Part shown: positions 43,589 to 55,210 of the stretch, one piece after another
Position numbering within the stretch: position 1 is the stretch's first letter
How the letters are laid out: each line of letters begins with the position of its first letter
Assembly (NCBI GenBank): GCA_014529385.2
Contig: CM043956.1
Coordinates: forward strand, 61,207,120-61,271,119
From: Adiantum capillus-veneris
Lineage: Eukaryota > Streptophyta > Polypodiopsida > Polypodiales > Pteridaceae
Direction: 5' to 3'
Length of the DNA: 64,000 bases
Program-made: the position numbers and the translations under genes
Notes under the pieces: generated by a model
The model's database searches: none
What the model was told of the DNA's origin: nothing
The model's input: the letters and a program-made list of their open reading frames with translations, nothing else

Positions 43589-44500
43589 TGTCAGGTGCAA
43601 CGGAATTGAAATGGTGAAGATCTAGTTTTATATTTCCACAAATCCTTCAACTTCTTTCCTTGCGTTAGTGATTCCTTTGTGCTTAAATGATGATTCCTTT
43701 TACTTTCCCTTGAAGAGAGGGGCTGAGAGAATGCAATGGAGATGTGCAAAGGGAGAGAGAAAGAAGAGAAGTAGAGAGCGACACCTGATGGGGTCCCAAC
43801 GAACCCTCGCAAGGGCCCCCCACACCGTTACCAATGTGGTATTTGCTTTAGATTGTGTAAATGGAATGTGCACACAATCCAATACCTCAATGTAGACTCT
43901 ACTGACACAATCGCCGCGGTAACTCCTCAGGAAGAGGCACCTCCGAGGCTGATTTGATGCACCTTGGATCCTTCTCTGTGGGATTGCGGATGGCCACCAA
44001 CTTCCAAGGGTAGATCTGGGGCTGGTTTGCGCTCCCGATGTGAGGAATGAAGGGCTGAACGCTGGCTGCAAAAACGCAGATCTGCGGTGAAAAACGCAGC
44101 AGATCTATCGCGTAAAGCAGGGCTGAAAACGCAGATCTCGATGATGGCGATAATGGGCAACAATGGAGCACTCGATGCCGGCGAGGAAATGGCTGAGGGG
44201 AGGGCTCAATGGGCTGCTGAAGTACCGGATCACATTTGCAAAGGATAGCGTTAGCAGATCTCACACCACCCGGCGACGGAAGGGCTGAAAACTGAAAACG
44301 CTATGCTGATCTGCAGGCTGAAGCTAGCGCTTGGGCTGAATCTGCAAAACGGTAGGCTGATTCTTCCTTAAAATGCTGGTTGAACTGCAGGGCTGAAAAC
44401 GCTAGGTTGATTTGCTCCTTCTATAGCGCTAGGCTCCTCTGCAACTTGACTCACGAATGGGAGCTCTCTTGCTCCCTTTATAGGTGAGGTATAGGCCTTA
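43589..44500 (-). repeat. LTR-like repeat G, copy 2 (5' LTR)
   Basis: It starts TGTCAGGTGCAACGG next to a PBS. It contains several 'GGGCTGAAAACGCAGATCT'-like units (44050-44140 and 44280-44410) and a minus-strand TATA-like TATAAAGGG near 44475. Similarity to copy 1 stops at about 44184, so the far end is not fixed. Confidence 0.65.
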
Positions 44501-46150
44501 AGTAATTATAAGGTTGAGGTAGGGCAACTGTCCACCGGGTCGCCCAACAAATAAATCATAAAAATGATTTATTAAAAATTGAGCTAAGGATACTAGTTTC
44601 GGGTGAAAGTGTCGCGCATCTGCCCGCCCGAGAATCTGATGGACGCGAGAATGGCTCGTTGGATTCCTCTAACCTAAAACTACATGCTCATCGTGCTAGA
44701 TGCCCACCGTAGTGTAATAACATCTGTCAAAACGCATGTACAAACCATTTATGCAAGAGGGTTCCAAAACTGGAAAACCTAATTTAATAAACTCGGACAT
44801 GCAGGTCCAGCGAACAGGCTCACAAAATTGCCGGTACTAATCCTCCTAGGATTCTAGACTTCCCTATCTAGGAAGAAGGGGAAAACTGGCTTTTGAAGTC
44901 GATGAAGCATGTCTATGTGGCACATAGAGCCATGTGCACGTGACAACACATCATGTCCATGATCCGACCAACAACAATGGATTGGTGCACTCATCCTTAG
45001 TGTTTTAGATCCGTTTGACTGGCAGATGCATGTGCCTTCGACTAGAAATATGACGTTGAGGCCACTGTGGCCTTTGCCACATTTGCCATGCCGATCTCCT
45101 ATATCGAATTTTTATTGCCGTAATCTCTGTCTAGCTTGCCTTTGTCTTTGTCTGTCTATGAATTCGTGCTTTTGCCTTTGGCTTCAAATTCCCAAACCAA
45201 ACAAAGCGTCGTGTCACATTTATAACAAGAGTTGTCAGACCTCGTGGGTACTGAGCATAGCAGTTGTAATACGCGTATTTTATTTAGAATATGGGACGTC
45301 CCGTATTGAAGCGTACAGTACGTCTCATAATGTTTTCTATTCTAGCGTTTTTTCGCTAAAAACGTATTCTATTCTAATGATTTTTGCTAGTTGATGCAGT
45401 ATGCTTTAGAGCTTCATGGTGCTTGTTTATGTATGCTATGATTAAACATTGAAGAGTCATTAAAAAGGTGCATAACCCGCTTTATTTGTCCATAATAAAA
45501 GTATCATATCTAAAAAAGTTGATTCTCAAAAATACGTTTAGTACGCGTATTGTACACGACGGAGTAAACGTCCCATCCCGTACCGTGGTTGCTATGGTAC
45601 CGAGAAAGCTAACCGAGTACTGGCGCTGCCATCCTTGTCAAGCTTGCCTTTACCTCTGTCCTCTAGCAAACTCGAACATTTGCTTTTGGCTTCACAATCT
45701 CGAGCCAAACAATTTGCCTGTTTCCTTGAGAACTTTGTCAATGCATAGGCTGCTAACTGGATGATGGATCTGCTATGCATAGCCACTTGTTGGTTTTGGT
45801 CTATGTCGACGGCGCTCGAGCAAGGGGGACCATGATGAAGTTGCAAGATCTGGAAGTCGGGGAAACCTTCTCGCACTCCAAAGGTGGCTGCATGAACTAA
45901 GCTGCAAAATAACCAATGCAGAAAATAGAACCAAGTCGATCCCAAGCCAATCCTGTTCTCTTCGTCTCCCATGCCGATCCACCGAGCTTTGCTCATAATT
46001 TTTGAGCTTTAAAATGCTCCCTAGCCGCTCTTGCTGTCCCTCTCTAGAGCTCCAAGTTCTGCTTCTCCCAAGCTGCTCCAACCCGCAAAAAACTCCAAGT
46101 TGTTCCAATGCACGGCATCTCACGACGCGTGACACAACCAAGTTCCTAGA
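44500..46150. other. Non-coding stretch with a diverged duplication
   Basis: 45060-45190 and 45610-45740 share 'AGCTTGCCTTTGTCT/AGCTTGCCTTTACCT', 'TGCTTTTGGCTTC' and 'CCAAAC(A)A' in order, an old repeat. Several 100-130-codon frames overlap on both strands without domains. No gene is supported. Confidence 0.4.
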
Positions 46151-46674
46151 TTTCCAAACCTCTCTAAGGGATGGCCACTATCGGTGTTTTAAAACGCTTA
46201 GTAAGCAACCTCCATGGAAGCAAGGTACTACTCGAGGGTGGGTCATTGCTGGCTGATGTCGTTTCAAAACGCCGTGGGTAACTTGGGGTGTCGACAGAGA
46301 GCTGTAGGGGCGTATTGAAATGCTCGCGTAGGGGGGGGACGTAGCTGTCACTGCCTTGGTGCCAGAAGCGCCTTGAAACGCAGTGGACAACCGCCTAGCA
46401 CGCGCTGCTGGGCAGCGTTTCAAAATGCTGCAGTGGGTGTGTTGCTGGCGGCGTTGGGTGGGCTGCTGACCCAACGTCTCAAAATGCAGGGAAGAGGGGA
46501 GAGCTTTTGGACTGCCGGCAAGGGATGCCGTCCGAAACGCTAGCGAGGAGGGAGGGATCTGACGCCGGTTGGGCAGTGTTTTAGAATACTGGGGACAGCA
46601 AGGGGAGAGATTGATGGTGGCGACAAGACGATCTTCTCAAGCTCTCTTCTCCAAGTAGGTCCACCTCCACCAAG
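46150..46674. repeat. Recurrent GTTTCAAAACGC-like motif
   Basis: 'GTTTCAAAACGC' or its degenerate or reverse form occurs about eight times (near 46187, 46262, 46315, 46370, 46420, 46470, 46530 and 46580) at 45-70 bp spacing, just inside a PBS-bearing element edge. Confidence 0.55.
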
Positions 46675-46709
46675 GCTCTGATACCATGTCAAAGTCAATG
46701 ATGCGAAAG

Positions 46710-46783
<74 letters not shown>

Positions 46784-46973
46784 CTCCTGAACCAATCAAC
46801 CTTGGCAATGAATAATTGAATGTGTATACAATGGAGGCAAGGGGTTGCTTATATAGCAACCTCAGTAAATTGCCCTATCCAGACTTTGATAAATAAGTAA
46901 AACAAATACCTGAAAGCCAAACTAAATAATGGGATCACATTGGGCAGTTCACTTGATATGCCAAAACTCTATC
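46675..46973 (-). repeat. PBS and LTR-like repeat I, copy 2
   Basis: GCTCTGATACCA (about 46675-46686) is the reverse of the initiator-tRNA PBS. The LTR edge TGTCAAAG follows, then a GA tract at 46711-46780 and sequence matching 32646-32830, including TTGCTTATATAGCAACC. It is cut at 46973 by element C. Confidence 0.7.
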
Positions 46974-47344
46974 TGTAAGAGACTTGGACACTCCAAGTCA
47001 AGATTCTACCGCGACAGGACAGTAATTCACTTCAAAACAGTTCACAGTTCACAATTGATTCTACACGGGCTGGCGGAGTTCCGTGCCTAGAGATATTGGC
47101 CCCATAGACTGGCGCCCCTTTCGGTATTTCTTTTTGTATTAATCTGTTGCACAAAGTACAAGGGAGTGGTTGGGTCTCACTCACAGACTCTGCGTCCAGA
47201 TGCTCTGTAGAGTGGGAGCCCAACTACACTTGTAAAGAGTTACAAGGGATGCCAAAAGCAGAGCCCCAAAAGCTGTCCCAAAAGCTTCATAAAAATAAAG
47301 CAATTTCTCTCTCAAGCCATTGCTCCGCAAATAAAGCAAAACTA

Positions 47345-47408
<64 letters not shown>

Positions 47409-47613
47409 CAAATTGCATAGAGTAAAAACAGCCCCAAAAGTTGCCGTACAACTGCTTTTTTTTCGTACTCAATCTGCGACGTCAGCATGTCCGTACGGCT
47501 TCCGCATTTCCGACGCAGTCTGCGGAGGTGTCTGTACGAGGCCTGCCACATCAGCAATGCATGGCGTGTGTGTGTGTGTGTGTACTAGGCAGCCACGTCA
47601 CCAGTTTGTGACA
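46974..47613 (-). repeat. 3' LTR of element C, with microsatellites inside
   Basis: 640 bp, TGTAAGAGACTTGG to TTTGTGACA. Relative to A and B it carries a CT tract (47348-47404) and a TG run (47567-47582), which account for its greater length. Confidence 0.9.
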
Positions 47614-48271
47614 TACCCCACTCTTGAAAGCATTATAATCGCCCTCAATTACCCCTGCAAAACAGACAAAAGCCATAAACTGTCTTAGCAGACACTGACT
47701 GCTAGTACCGACGCACTAGGAACACACATCTAGCACATGTACCAATTGACAGTCACATCACACGACATCACAGGACATCACTTGACATCACGGGACGTGA
47801 CATGACAAATCACATCCAAAATTCATTCGGATCTCAGACCATGGTTATTCGGCAACGTATTTAGCAATCGCATCTAGATCCACTCAGGAGCTCATAGATG
47901 CCCGATTGACTAATCCCTATTGCAAACATGTCTATCGAGATCGTTCAGACCAAAATGCTGCAGTCATTTCGTTTATCAGTTCCTGCACTTAAACAAGTCA
48001 AGAACAAATCAATATCATATTATCGGGAATTCCAGTTCATAAAGTTATACAACAGAATACTGTCAACCTACAGTATCAATGAAACTCAAAGAGACATCAG
48101 TGACTAATGTCAAAAATCGAGGCAATTTGTTGACAAAGGAGTGGTGGAGCGACTCCCCTCTTGTGCATACCCACTGCACTAGATTTCGTCCAAGCTGAGT
48201 TCGGGGTTCCATTTAGAATAGACTATGCTAATCCAAATGCTTCAAGGTAAAGATTCACAATCTGAGCAGTA

Positions 48272-49747
48272 TGAAACCGGCCCGTAGGGCGGTAGGCGTT
48301 GGCTTTCACCCGAAATTCTTTACTTTATACACACACACAGAGCACTTTGCAAAGAGAACCTGCGACGGGAGTTAACACTTGAATACACACGGCTCGGAAG
48401 CTAGAATGCTCCGAGCAGACGCCGACAACCTGTAGGCCCCAAAATTGGCGCCCCTTTCGGTATTTCTTTATTCTTTAGGAGGGTAAATTACAAAGTAAGG
48501 TCCTGGGAATCCTTCACGTGTATCCACCTAGATACCATTTGATTTGGCCAAATTTCGGCAGCATAACAGCCCCAAAACTTGCGCGAAACCAATTCCCCTG
48601 CTGGAACTCGCTTGCACTGTCGTATACCCTCTGATTCCTGTCCAAAAACAGTAAATTCAGCACGCTGTATTTACTGGTTTTTGCCCTGTTTTCAGCCCCA
48701 AACAGTCCCCTAACTGTCCTTTGCCAGTGGGGCACGATTCCCAATGATCCCGACGTCCGTATGGCTGAAAAACAGTGAATTTACAGCGCATACACAGCGC
48801 TGATTTTGCACCTGTACGGTGAGGTTATGACCCTCACCAGTGCCTGCTTTGGAGCAGCAGTTAGCTACCCCTGTTCCTGCTCAAGGAGGCTCTTGCCTCA
48901 GCACAAAAGCATGAACCCACACAACTGTACATCAGTCAAATGAGTAGCCCTCTTGTGGGGCATCACATAACTGCACGTAGGGGAGAGAGAGAGTAGTGTG
49001 TAATGTGCAGGGCATCACTCCTAGCACCACACTGTACATGAGAGGGAAAGGAAGCACTCCATAGCTCTTAACCTGTGACAGGTTGCAAATGAGGCCTCTC
49101 CCAGCTTAAAAATCAGCGCCCATTTTTCTGCAAGAGGAAAGTTCACGAAAATGTGACACTTGGCGCATTTTCAAGCATTTTCCCGTTTCGGGTTTGCCGC
49201 TTAAAAATATCCTGACCAGTTGCCCAGTTGACTTCGCGGCAGAGTTATAAAATGTTCCCCTAGTCATACCGGAGGTAATGACGCGAACACTTTTCACGGC
49301 CCAAAATAGCAGTTCCCTAAATTTTAGGAGATGCTTCCGTTGGGTTCCCACTGGTCTTCTGACCATCTATCCTCATTGGAGCCGCATCCAAAAGTGCAAT
49401 GTGGCCCAACTGTCGGATACTTTTTGTTGGTAGTCCCACCTTGACTTTACGCCTTAATTGAGTTCACTTCCTAGTATCCACCAACTTGCTAAGTGCGAGG
49501 GGGGGACCTATATGATCTTGCTCTGAGCCTAGACATCCTCTTACCATACGAATTCCAGTGCCGACCACTTCCCGTCTGCGGGTGAATCTACCGTTCACAT
49601 TGGCCATACAATGTCCGACCGTTTGCTACTTCAAAAAGAGGGTCTCAAAACAAATAAAATAAACCCCATTGGAAAGAAACCAACAACCAAGGTTAGCAGT
49701 TGCCACATCTCTGTGACATGGTTAATAACTTCCACGTCCTCGTGACA
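48272..49747 (-). repeat. 3' LTR of element D
   Basis: TGAAACCGGCCCGTAGGGCG to CGTGACA, followed by TACCCCCCTCTTG. Nearly identical to 55228-56704. Confidence 0.95.
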
Positions 49748-49917
49748 TACCCCCCTCTTGAAATCGCAAACGTCCTCGATTGCATACCATAAATACACGC
49801 CACTGATGATCTTGTGCTATTAACACTCTTTTATCATCGCATGTATCCGCAAGAAAGGTCGTAACATACATAGATACAAATGACTTAATGAGGCCTTCAT
49901 ACTTTTGCCATTTCCAT

Positions 49918-50733
49918 CTATGGCACTGAATTCATATGTACATTTGATGTACTAGCTCTATCATTACCCCACCTTTGCACACGGTGGGTTGGGGCATAAG
50001 TAGGCTGTAACCCAAAGGCTTCAAGGTAAAGCTGCAATACATTTGGTGACTCTGACAGTTCATGCTCTTCCATCCACTTTGCATCCATAGGCGGATAGTT
50101 CTTGAACTTCACCAAATAACGTCTTGCAACTTGTCCTTTAACTTTTCTGTCCTTATGTGCCAAAACTTGCTCAGGTACCAGGATCTCATCAAGTTCCTCA
50201 ACTTCTGGCTAATCCTCAATTGGCATATCTTCTGGCACATCACCCACGAAGGGTCTTAGAAGACTCACGTGAAACGCATTATGAATCTTCCACGCATCAG
50301 GCAATTTCAGCCTGTAAGCCACATCGCTGATCTTGTCAAGCACTTGAAAAGGCCCATAGTAACGCATGCTGAGCTTAGGAAATAGCCGTTCCTTGCCCTT
50401 CATCTTCTTTAACCTTGCCTTTTCGAACCTTAAGAGAACCCAATCACCAGGTGATAGTAGCAATTCACGACGGTGACGATCAGCAGCCTTTTTCTGTTTT
50501 GCCTGAGTCTTCTCCAAGGCAACTTTAATCTTCTTATACATCTCATCCATGTTCTCAACATATCGATCTGCCTCAAAGATCTTGTCCTTTGTGTGCAAAA
50601 TGGGAGGAACCTTTTTTTCCGCCTTCAACAATTTCAAAAGGTGCTTTGCCAGTAGACGAATGCACCGTATTATTGTACGCATACTCAAGCATAGGCAAAT
50701 ACTGTTCCCACTTGCCCTTATTATCTGACACAT
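49918..50733 (-). pseudogene. Integrase C-terminus and chromodomain-like tail of element D
   Basis: The frame reads '[20 protein letters not shown]', 'YYGPFQVLDKISDVAYRLKL' and '[15 protein letters not shown]'. A TAG at 50209-50211 interrupts it, and it continues in frame with 'HKDRKVKGQVARRYLVKFKN' and 'YPPMDAKWMEEHEL', a chromodomain-like end that in related elements steers insertion to marked chromatin. It overlaps the preceding integrase frame with a one-base shift at an A7/T7 run near 50616. Confidence 0.85.
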
Positions 50734-51337
50734 AGCATTTCAGCAGATCTAAGACAGTAGAATTGGCCTCTTCTGACTGTCCATCAGTTTGTGGATGAAA
50801 CGAAGACGAGAACTTGAGCGTAGTACCCATGTTCTCAAACAATCCTCTCCAGAACAAACTGGTCATGCGAGGATCACGATCACTGATAATCGATTGTGGC
50901 ATACCATGGTACTTAAACACATTGTACATGAACAAGCATGCCATCTGATCAGATTTTATCTTCTTCCTGACAGGGATAAAATGGGCCTGCTTGCTGAACC
51001 TGCAAATAATGATCCATATACCATCACTCCTTGTTGGCGTCCTTGGAAGATCAAAGATAAAGTCCATAGCAATGCTTTCCCATGGCTTATCCGGAATCAG
51101 CAGTGGTTGTAACAACCCTGGTGCCTTTTGCCTGTCAAACTTGACCTTTTGGCAAACTATGCATGCTCGCACAAAGGCATCCACATCTCTCCTCAAGGTA
51201 GGCCAATAGAAGAACGTCTCTACCGCTTTAACTGTCGCATCAATGCCACGATGCCCTGCATACGGTGGGACATGACTCTCTTCCATGACCTTATGTCGCA
51301 GTGGCCTAGTGACACAAAGTCTGCCATGCATCATCAT
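50573..51337 (-). pseudogene. Integrase of element D
   Basis: 254 codons hold the HHCC zinc motif ('HVPPYAGHRGID' ... 'CIVCQKVKF'), the first Asp at '[10 protein letters not shown]', the second at 'IISDRDPRMTSLFW' and the Glu at 'QTDGQSEEANS'. All catalytic residues are present. The frame ends early at the T7 indel near 50616. It is in the same frame as the RT upstream, separated by the TAG at 51425. Confidence 0.92.
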
Positions 51338-51424
51338 AAAACCATCTCGGAGGAGGTAGTGCTCGTGATGTTGCCCCTCTTGTAACTGTTCAAAGATCCT
51401 TGCAAAATCTTCATCAGCAGTATA

Positions 51425-53380
51425 CTATTCCTTCATGTCATCTAACTCATGATGATAAGGAATTGACACAGCTGAAATTTGTGGCTTTCTTGATAACGCA
51501 TCAGCCACAACATTCTTCTTGCCTTCCACATGCATAATCTGGAAGTGGAACATGGAAAGAATGTTTGCCCATCGCATATGCTTTTCGGATAACTTTGACT
51601 GTGTCAAGAAGTATCGCAAGGTCTGATGATCTGTTTGGACAACAAAATCAGCACCTAAGAGGTAGTGCTTCCAGCTAGAAAGCGCATGAATCACAGCCAA
51701 GAGCTCTTTCTCATAGACTTGCATAGTCCTCTCTGGCCCTTGCAAAATTCGGCTTTCATAGGCTACTACCCGTCCATCTTGCATTAGCACTGCTCCGATG
51801 CTACTGCCACATGCGTCACACTGGACCACAAATGACTTCCTGAGGTCTGGCAAAACAATAACTGGATCTGAAGTCAACTTTTGCTTTAAGAGACTAAAAG
51901 CTGAAATCTCTTTTTGGGTCCATCTAAAAGTGACCTCTTTCTTTTGCAATGCGTGAAGAGGCGATGCTATCTCTGCAAAATTTCTGATAAACCTTCTATA
52001 GTAGGAACACAATCCCAAGAAGCTTCTGACATCGTGCACAGTCTTCAAGTCTGGCCATGTCTTGATAGCTTCGACCTTTGCGGGATCCATTCTAACACCA
52101 TCCTTTGAGACTATGTGGCCCAGAAAGTGGATCTCTTCGAGGAAGAATTCACTTTTCTTAGGATTGACAAGTAACCTGTGACTGCGCAGCTCTTCGAACA
52201 CAATGGTCAAGTGACGCCTATGCTCCTCTTCATTCTTCGAATACACTATCATGTCATCGAAGAATGTTCCAACAAACTGTTGATGCGAGCGGAAAATCCG
52301 GTCCATCATTCTGTTGAATGTGGCAGGAGCATTTGTTAGCCCAAACGGCATCGCTAGAAACTCATAAAGACCAAATGTCGTTCTAAACGCAGTCTTGTGC
52401 ACATCCTCTGGCCTTATACGAATCTGATGGTACCCACTCTTAAGGTCTATCCTGCTGAAAATTGCAGCACCCTCTAAGCGATCGAGAATATCATCAATGC
52501 GAGGAATAGGAAACCTATTCTTGATGGTATTCTTATTCAATGTACGGTAATCAATACACATGCGCCATGAGCCATCCTTCTTTTGCACTAGGAGCACTGG
52601 GGAGCAAAAGGGTGAAGAACTAGGCTGAATCAGCCCCTTCTCTAATAACTCCTCAACCTGGCCCATAATCTCTTTCTGCTGCGCCGCACTTACCCTGTAG
52701 GGAGGTCTATTTGGTGGGCTACACCCTCGCACCAAATCTATCCGATGGTCCTCAGGTCTCTCTGGCGGCAATTGCGACGGTAATGAATCAGAAAAACAGT
52801 CAATAAACTTTTGCAAAAATGCTGACCTTTCTTTATCTAACACAGATAAATTTGACTGATCACTATCTGAGACATCACGTGCAAAAATCAGGTACACAGA
52901 AAGATGATTCTTTATTACAGAAGTGAGAGAAGAAGCAGATACAATAGGGACTGACTCTCCTTTAAGCTTTACATCCAAGATGTGAGTTTTGCCCCTATGC
53001 TGTACAGTGATCTTTTTGTTGTAGGCATCCAAGACTCCATGCACTCGGAACATCCACGGGATCCCCAACAAGGCGTCACAACCTTCCAGCGGCATGATGT
53101 AAAACTCTTCAGTGTCCACATACGACTGAATATGCAGACGCAGTTTTCCAATGATGGGAGTAACACACTCTGAGTGGCTAGGACATGCCAACCCTGCCTC
53201 TGCGGTGTACCCCATCTCTTCAGCTCTGATGCCCAGCTTCATAGCTAACTCTGGTGAGATAAAGTTGGCTTTGGCACCTGGATCAAAGAAGATCAGTGCC
53301 GTCTGATCCCTAACTTTACCCCATGCCCTGCATAACTCACTGGCATCTGTGCTGGGCCTGTCACCCACCATGTCTGGCAC
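51425..53380 (-). CDS. Protease, RT and RNase H of element D, 651 codons
   Basis: Domains in order are the protease ('IFFDPGAKANFISPEL', about residue 31, Asp-Pro-Gly-Ala at the active site), RT ('DLVRGCSPPNRPPYRVS', '[12 protein letters not shown]', 'FVGTFFDDMIVYS' with FFDD at 52253-52264) and RNase H ('FVVQCDACGSSIGAVLMQ', 'VYEKELLAVIHAL', 'TDHQTLRYFL', 'NVVADALSRK'). The first codon shown is GTG, but the frame is continuous with gag across a TAA at 53396, so the true product is probably a gag-pol fusion. It ends at a TAG (51425) and coding resumes in frame. Length and motifs are normal for Ty3/gypsy. Confidence 0.93.
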   Translation of the reverse strand: MPDMVGDRPSTDASELCRAWGKVRDQTALIFFDPGAKANFISPELAMKLGIRAEEMGYTAEAGLACPSHSECVTPIIGKLRLHIQSYVDTEEFYIMPLEGCDALLGIPWMFRVHGVLDAYNKKITVQHRGKTHILDVKLKGESVPIVSASSLTSVIKNHLSVYLIFARDVSDSDQSNLSVLDKERSAFLQKFIDCFSDSLPSQLPPERPEDHRIDLVRGCSPPNRPPYRVSAAQQKEIMGQVEELLEKGLIQPSSSPFCSPVLLVQKKDGSWRMCIDYRTLNKNTIKNRFPIPRIDDILDRLEGAAIFSRIDLKSGYHQIRIRPEDVHKTAFRTTFGLYEFLAMPFGLTNAPATFNRMMDRIFRSHQQFVGTFFDDMIVYSKNEEEHRRHLTIVFEELRSHRLLVNPKKSEFFLEEIHFLGHIVSKDGVRMDPAKVEAIKTWPDLKTVHDVRSFLGLCSYYRRFIRNFAEIASPLHALQKKEVTFRWTQKEISAFSLLKQKLTSDPVIVLPDLRKSFVVQCDACGSSIGAVLMQDGRVVAYESRILQGPERTMQVYEKELLAVIHALSSWKHYLLGADFVVQTDHQTLRYFLTQSKLSEKHMRWANILSMFHFQIMHVEGKKNVVADALSRKPQISAVSIPYHHELDDMKE

Positions 53381-53395
53381 TAAACCTGCCGTGGG

Positions 53396-55153
53396 TTAAG
53401 GCTTCTTGCCTTTTTGGTCTTCTTTATCCTCTGAGTCAGCTGGCCTTTTCCTTTGTGGGCAATTGATAGAAATATGACCAGGCTGCTCGCATATAAAGCA
53501 TTTGTTCTCAGCCATTAGGACCTTCTTTTCCTCGAGCGACTTGCGCACAAAAGGCTTCCTTTTTTGTTTCTTTGCCTGCGCTCCAGAAGTCCCAGCTGAA
53601 TCCTTGTCCTTGGTGGCCTGTTCTGACCCCTGTGACGCATCAGGAGCCGTTTTCACAAAGGGCTTCTTCGCTGAATTTTTCTTTTGCTGCCCTCCTTTAT
53701 CACTGCTCGGAAATCCACTGTCCTCTCCTTTCAACAAGGCAAGACCAGTGTTCGCAACTTCCATAAGCTGAGTAAGGGTAGCCACTCTATTCTTTGTACA
53801 GTAATTGCGAAGCCCTTTAGGCAACCCACAACAATACTTCTCTATCTGCTCTGTCAATGGCACAAATCTGTAGGAGGTCACTGAGAGTAACGCTTTACAA
53901 AACCTCCTATTGTACTCCAGCAAGCTCTTGCACGAAGCTGCCGTAAGCTGGTGCCAATCTGTCAGGACATCGGCTTCAAATTCATTTGATAGCCAAGCAG
54001 ATGCAAACATTTTCTTGAAGTAAACCCAAGTGGCGGGTGTCTGTCCTTGCATTAACAATGTCGTCCACCATGTCAGCGCATTGTCCTTCAAGAAAGTGGC
54101 AGCTTTCCTAACCTTCGAGGCCTCTGTAAAATTCCCTCCCGCATAAGCTGTATCAAACTGCTGGAGGAAAGTGAGTGCCTTTGTCTTATCCTCGAAACCA
54201 CTGAAGGTACTGAACTTTACTGCTGCACCACCTTCTTTGTAAGCCTTCGGCTTCTCTAGTGCCCCCAAGTTGTCATACGGGATGGTCTGCAACATGGGCA
54301 CTGTACGAGGCATGATCGGCACGTGTTGGCCATTCACATTTTGCGTCAGAGGTGCGATATCTGGCTGCTGTCCAGAAAAACCAGCCATGCCAAAATGACC
54401 CTGTGGCACCCCAAACTGACCCTGGTTGCAGTGGAAACCTTGCTGCATGCCGATAGTACCATACATGGGGTTTGGCATGATGCCTTGCATTCCCCGGAAC
54501 ACTGTTCCGGGCATGTACGGCTGACTTCCAGACGCATAACCAGCCATACTTTGGAACACTGATCCACCCCCGAAATACCCAGGATGTACCGTGGGTGGTG
54601 GAAAAACTGAGTGCATAGCCTGGTATCCAGCTCCCTGTCCATTCAAGACAGCATGCTGGCTCTGAAAGGTGGCGGGCTGAACTGGCATAACCTGTGGAAT
54701 AGGCGTTCTAGCCACCTGTTCAAGCACGGGAGGAACCTGCTTTGGAGCCCCCGACTCCGCAACATGCGAGTGTTCCCTTTCCTCCTGCGCCTCATGAAGT
54801 ACCTGGGCTTGAGCTTCAACAAGCTCCGTACGCGGCGTAGGTTGCCTATTTTGCTGTTGCACTGGTGGCGCTTGCAAGAATTCCATAAACTTCGGATTCA
54901 GCACCAGCTGCGAAAAGACATTCACCGCGGCAACTAACTGAGTCTTAAACGCATCATCCTCAAGTTGCCCTGTCATAAAGCCCTGTACTACTGGAGGGAC
55001 ATTCACATTGACAGGAGGTACAGACTGACGTGGCCGTGAGCTCTTGCCAATCTCAAAAACCATAGGAATCTCCTGCCTGTCCTTTGGAGAGGAACCCTCT
55101 TCCATAATTCCCTTCCCCTTGTCGGCCATAGTGTAATCCCCGTGTTCTTGCAC
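53396..55153 (-). CDS. Gag of element D, 585 codons
   Basis: Gag forms the particle that packages element RNA. A charged N-terminus is followed by a Pro/Gln/Gly/Met-rich middle, the retrotransposon gag core ('FSTFSGFEDKTKALTFLQQF', 'FLKDNALTWWTTLLMQGQ', 'EQIEKYCCGLPKGLRNYC'), a Lys/Ser-rich stretch and one CCHC zinc knuckle (CFICEQPGHISINC, about residues 551-564). It stops at TAA 53396-53398 and the next codons continue directly towards the protease in the same frame. An inner Met at about 55129 is an alternative start. Confidence 0.92.
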   Translation of the reverse strand: MQEHGDYTMADKGKGIMEEGSSPKDRQEIPMVFEIGKSSRPRQSVPPVNVNVPPVVQGFMTGQLEDDAFKTQLVAAVNVFSQLVLNPKFMEFLQAPPVQQQNRQPTPRTELVEAQAQVLHEAQEEREHSHVAESGAPKQVPPVLEQVARTPIPQVMPVQPATFQSQHAVLNGQGAGYQAMHSVFPPPTVHPGYFGGGSVFQSMAGYASGSQPYMPGTVFRGMQGIMPNPMYGTIGMQQGFHCNQGQFGVPQGHFGMAGFSGQQPDIAPLTQNVNGQHVPIMPRTVPMLQTIPYDNLGALEKPKAYKEGGAAVKFSTFSGFEDKTKALTFLQQFDTAYAGGNFTEASKVRKAATFLKDNALTWWTTLLMQGQTPATWVYFKKMFASAWLSNEFEADVLTDWHQLTAASCKSLLEYNRRFCKALLSVTSYRFVPLTEQIEKYCCGLPKGLRNYCTKNRVATLTQLMEVANTGLALLKGEDSGFPSSDKGGQQKKNSAKKPFVKTAPDASQGSEQATKDKDSAGTSGAQAKKQKRKPFVRKSLEEKKVLMAENKCFICEQPGHISINCPQRKRPADSEDKEDQKGKKP

Positions 55154-55210
55154 TGTGTGTCTTTACCCTGAACAATCGAGGCTCACTCTTTGAGGAAAAA
55201 GTGATTGATG

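Noticed and set aside
45026-46474. Several 98-134-codon frames on both strands
   Set aside because: They overlap each other, show no domain or splice context and cover repeated non-coding DNA.
48514-49366. Two minus-strand frames, repeated identically at 55472-55702 and 56064-56396, as a duplicated gene
   Set aside because: They are inside the two LTRs of element D, so the duplication is the LTR pair.
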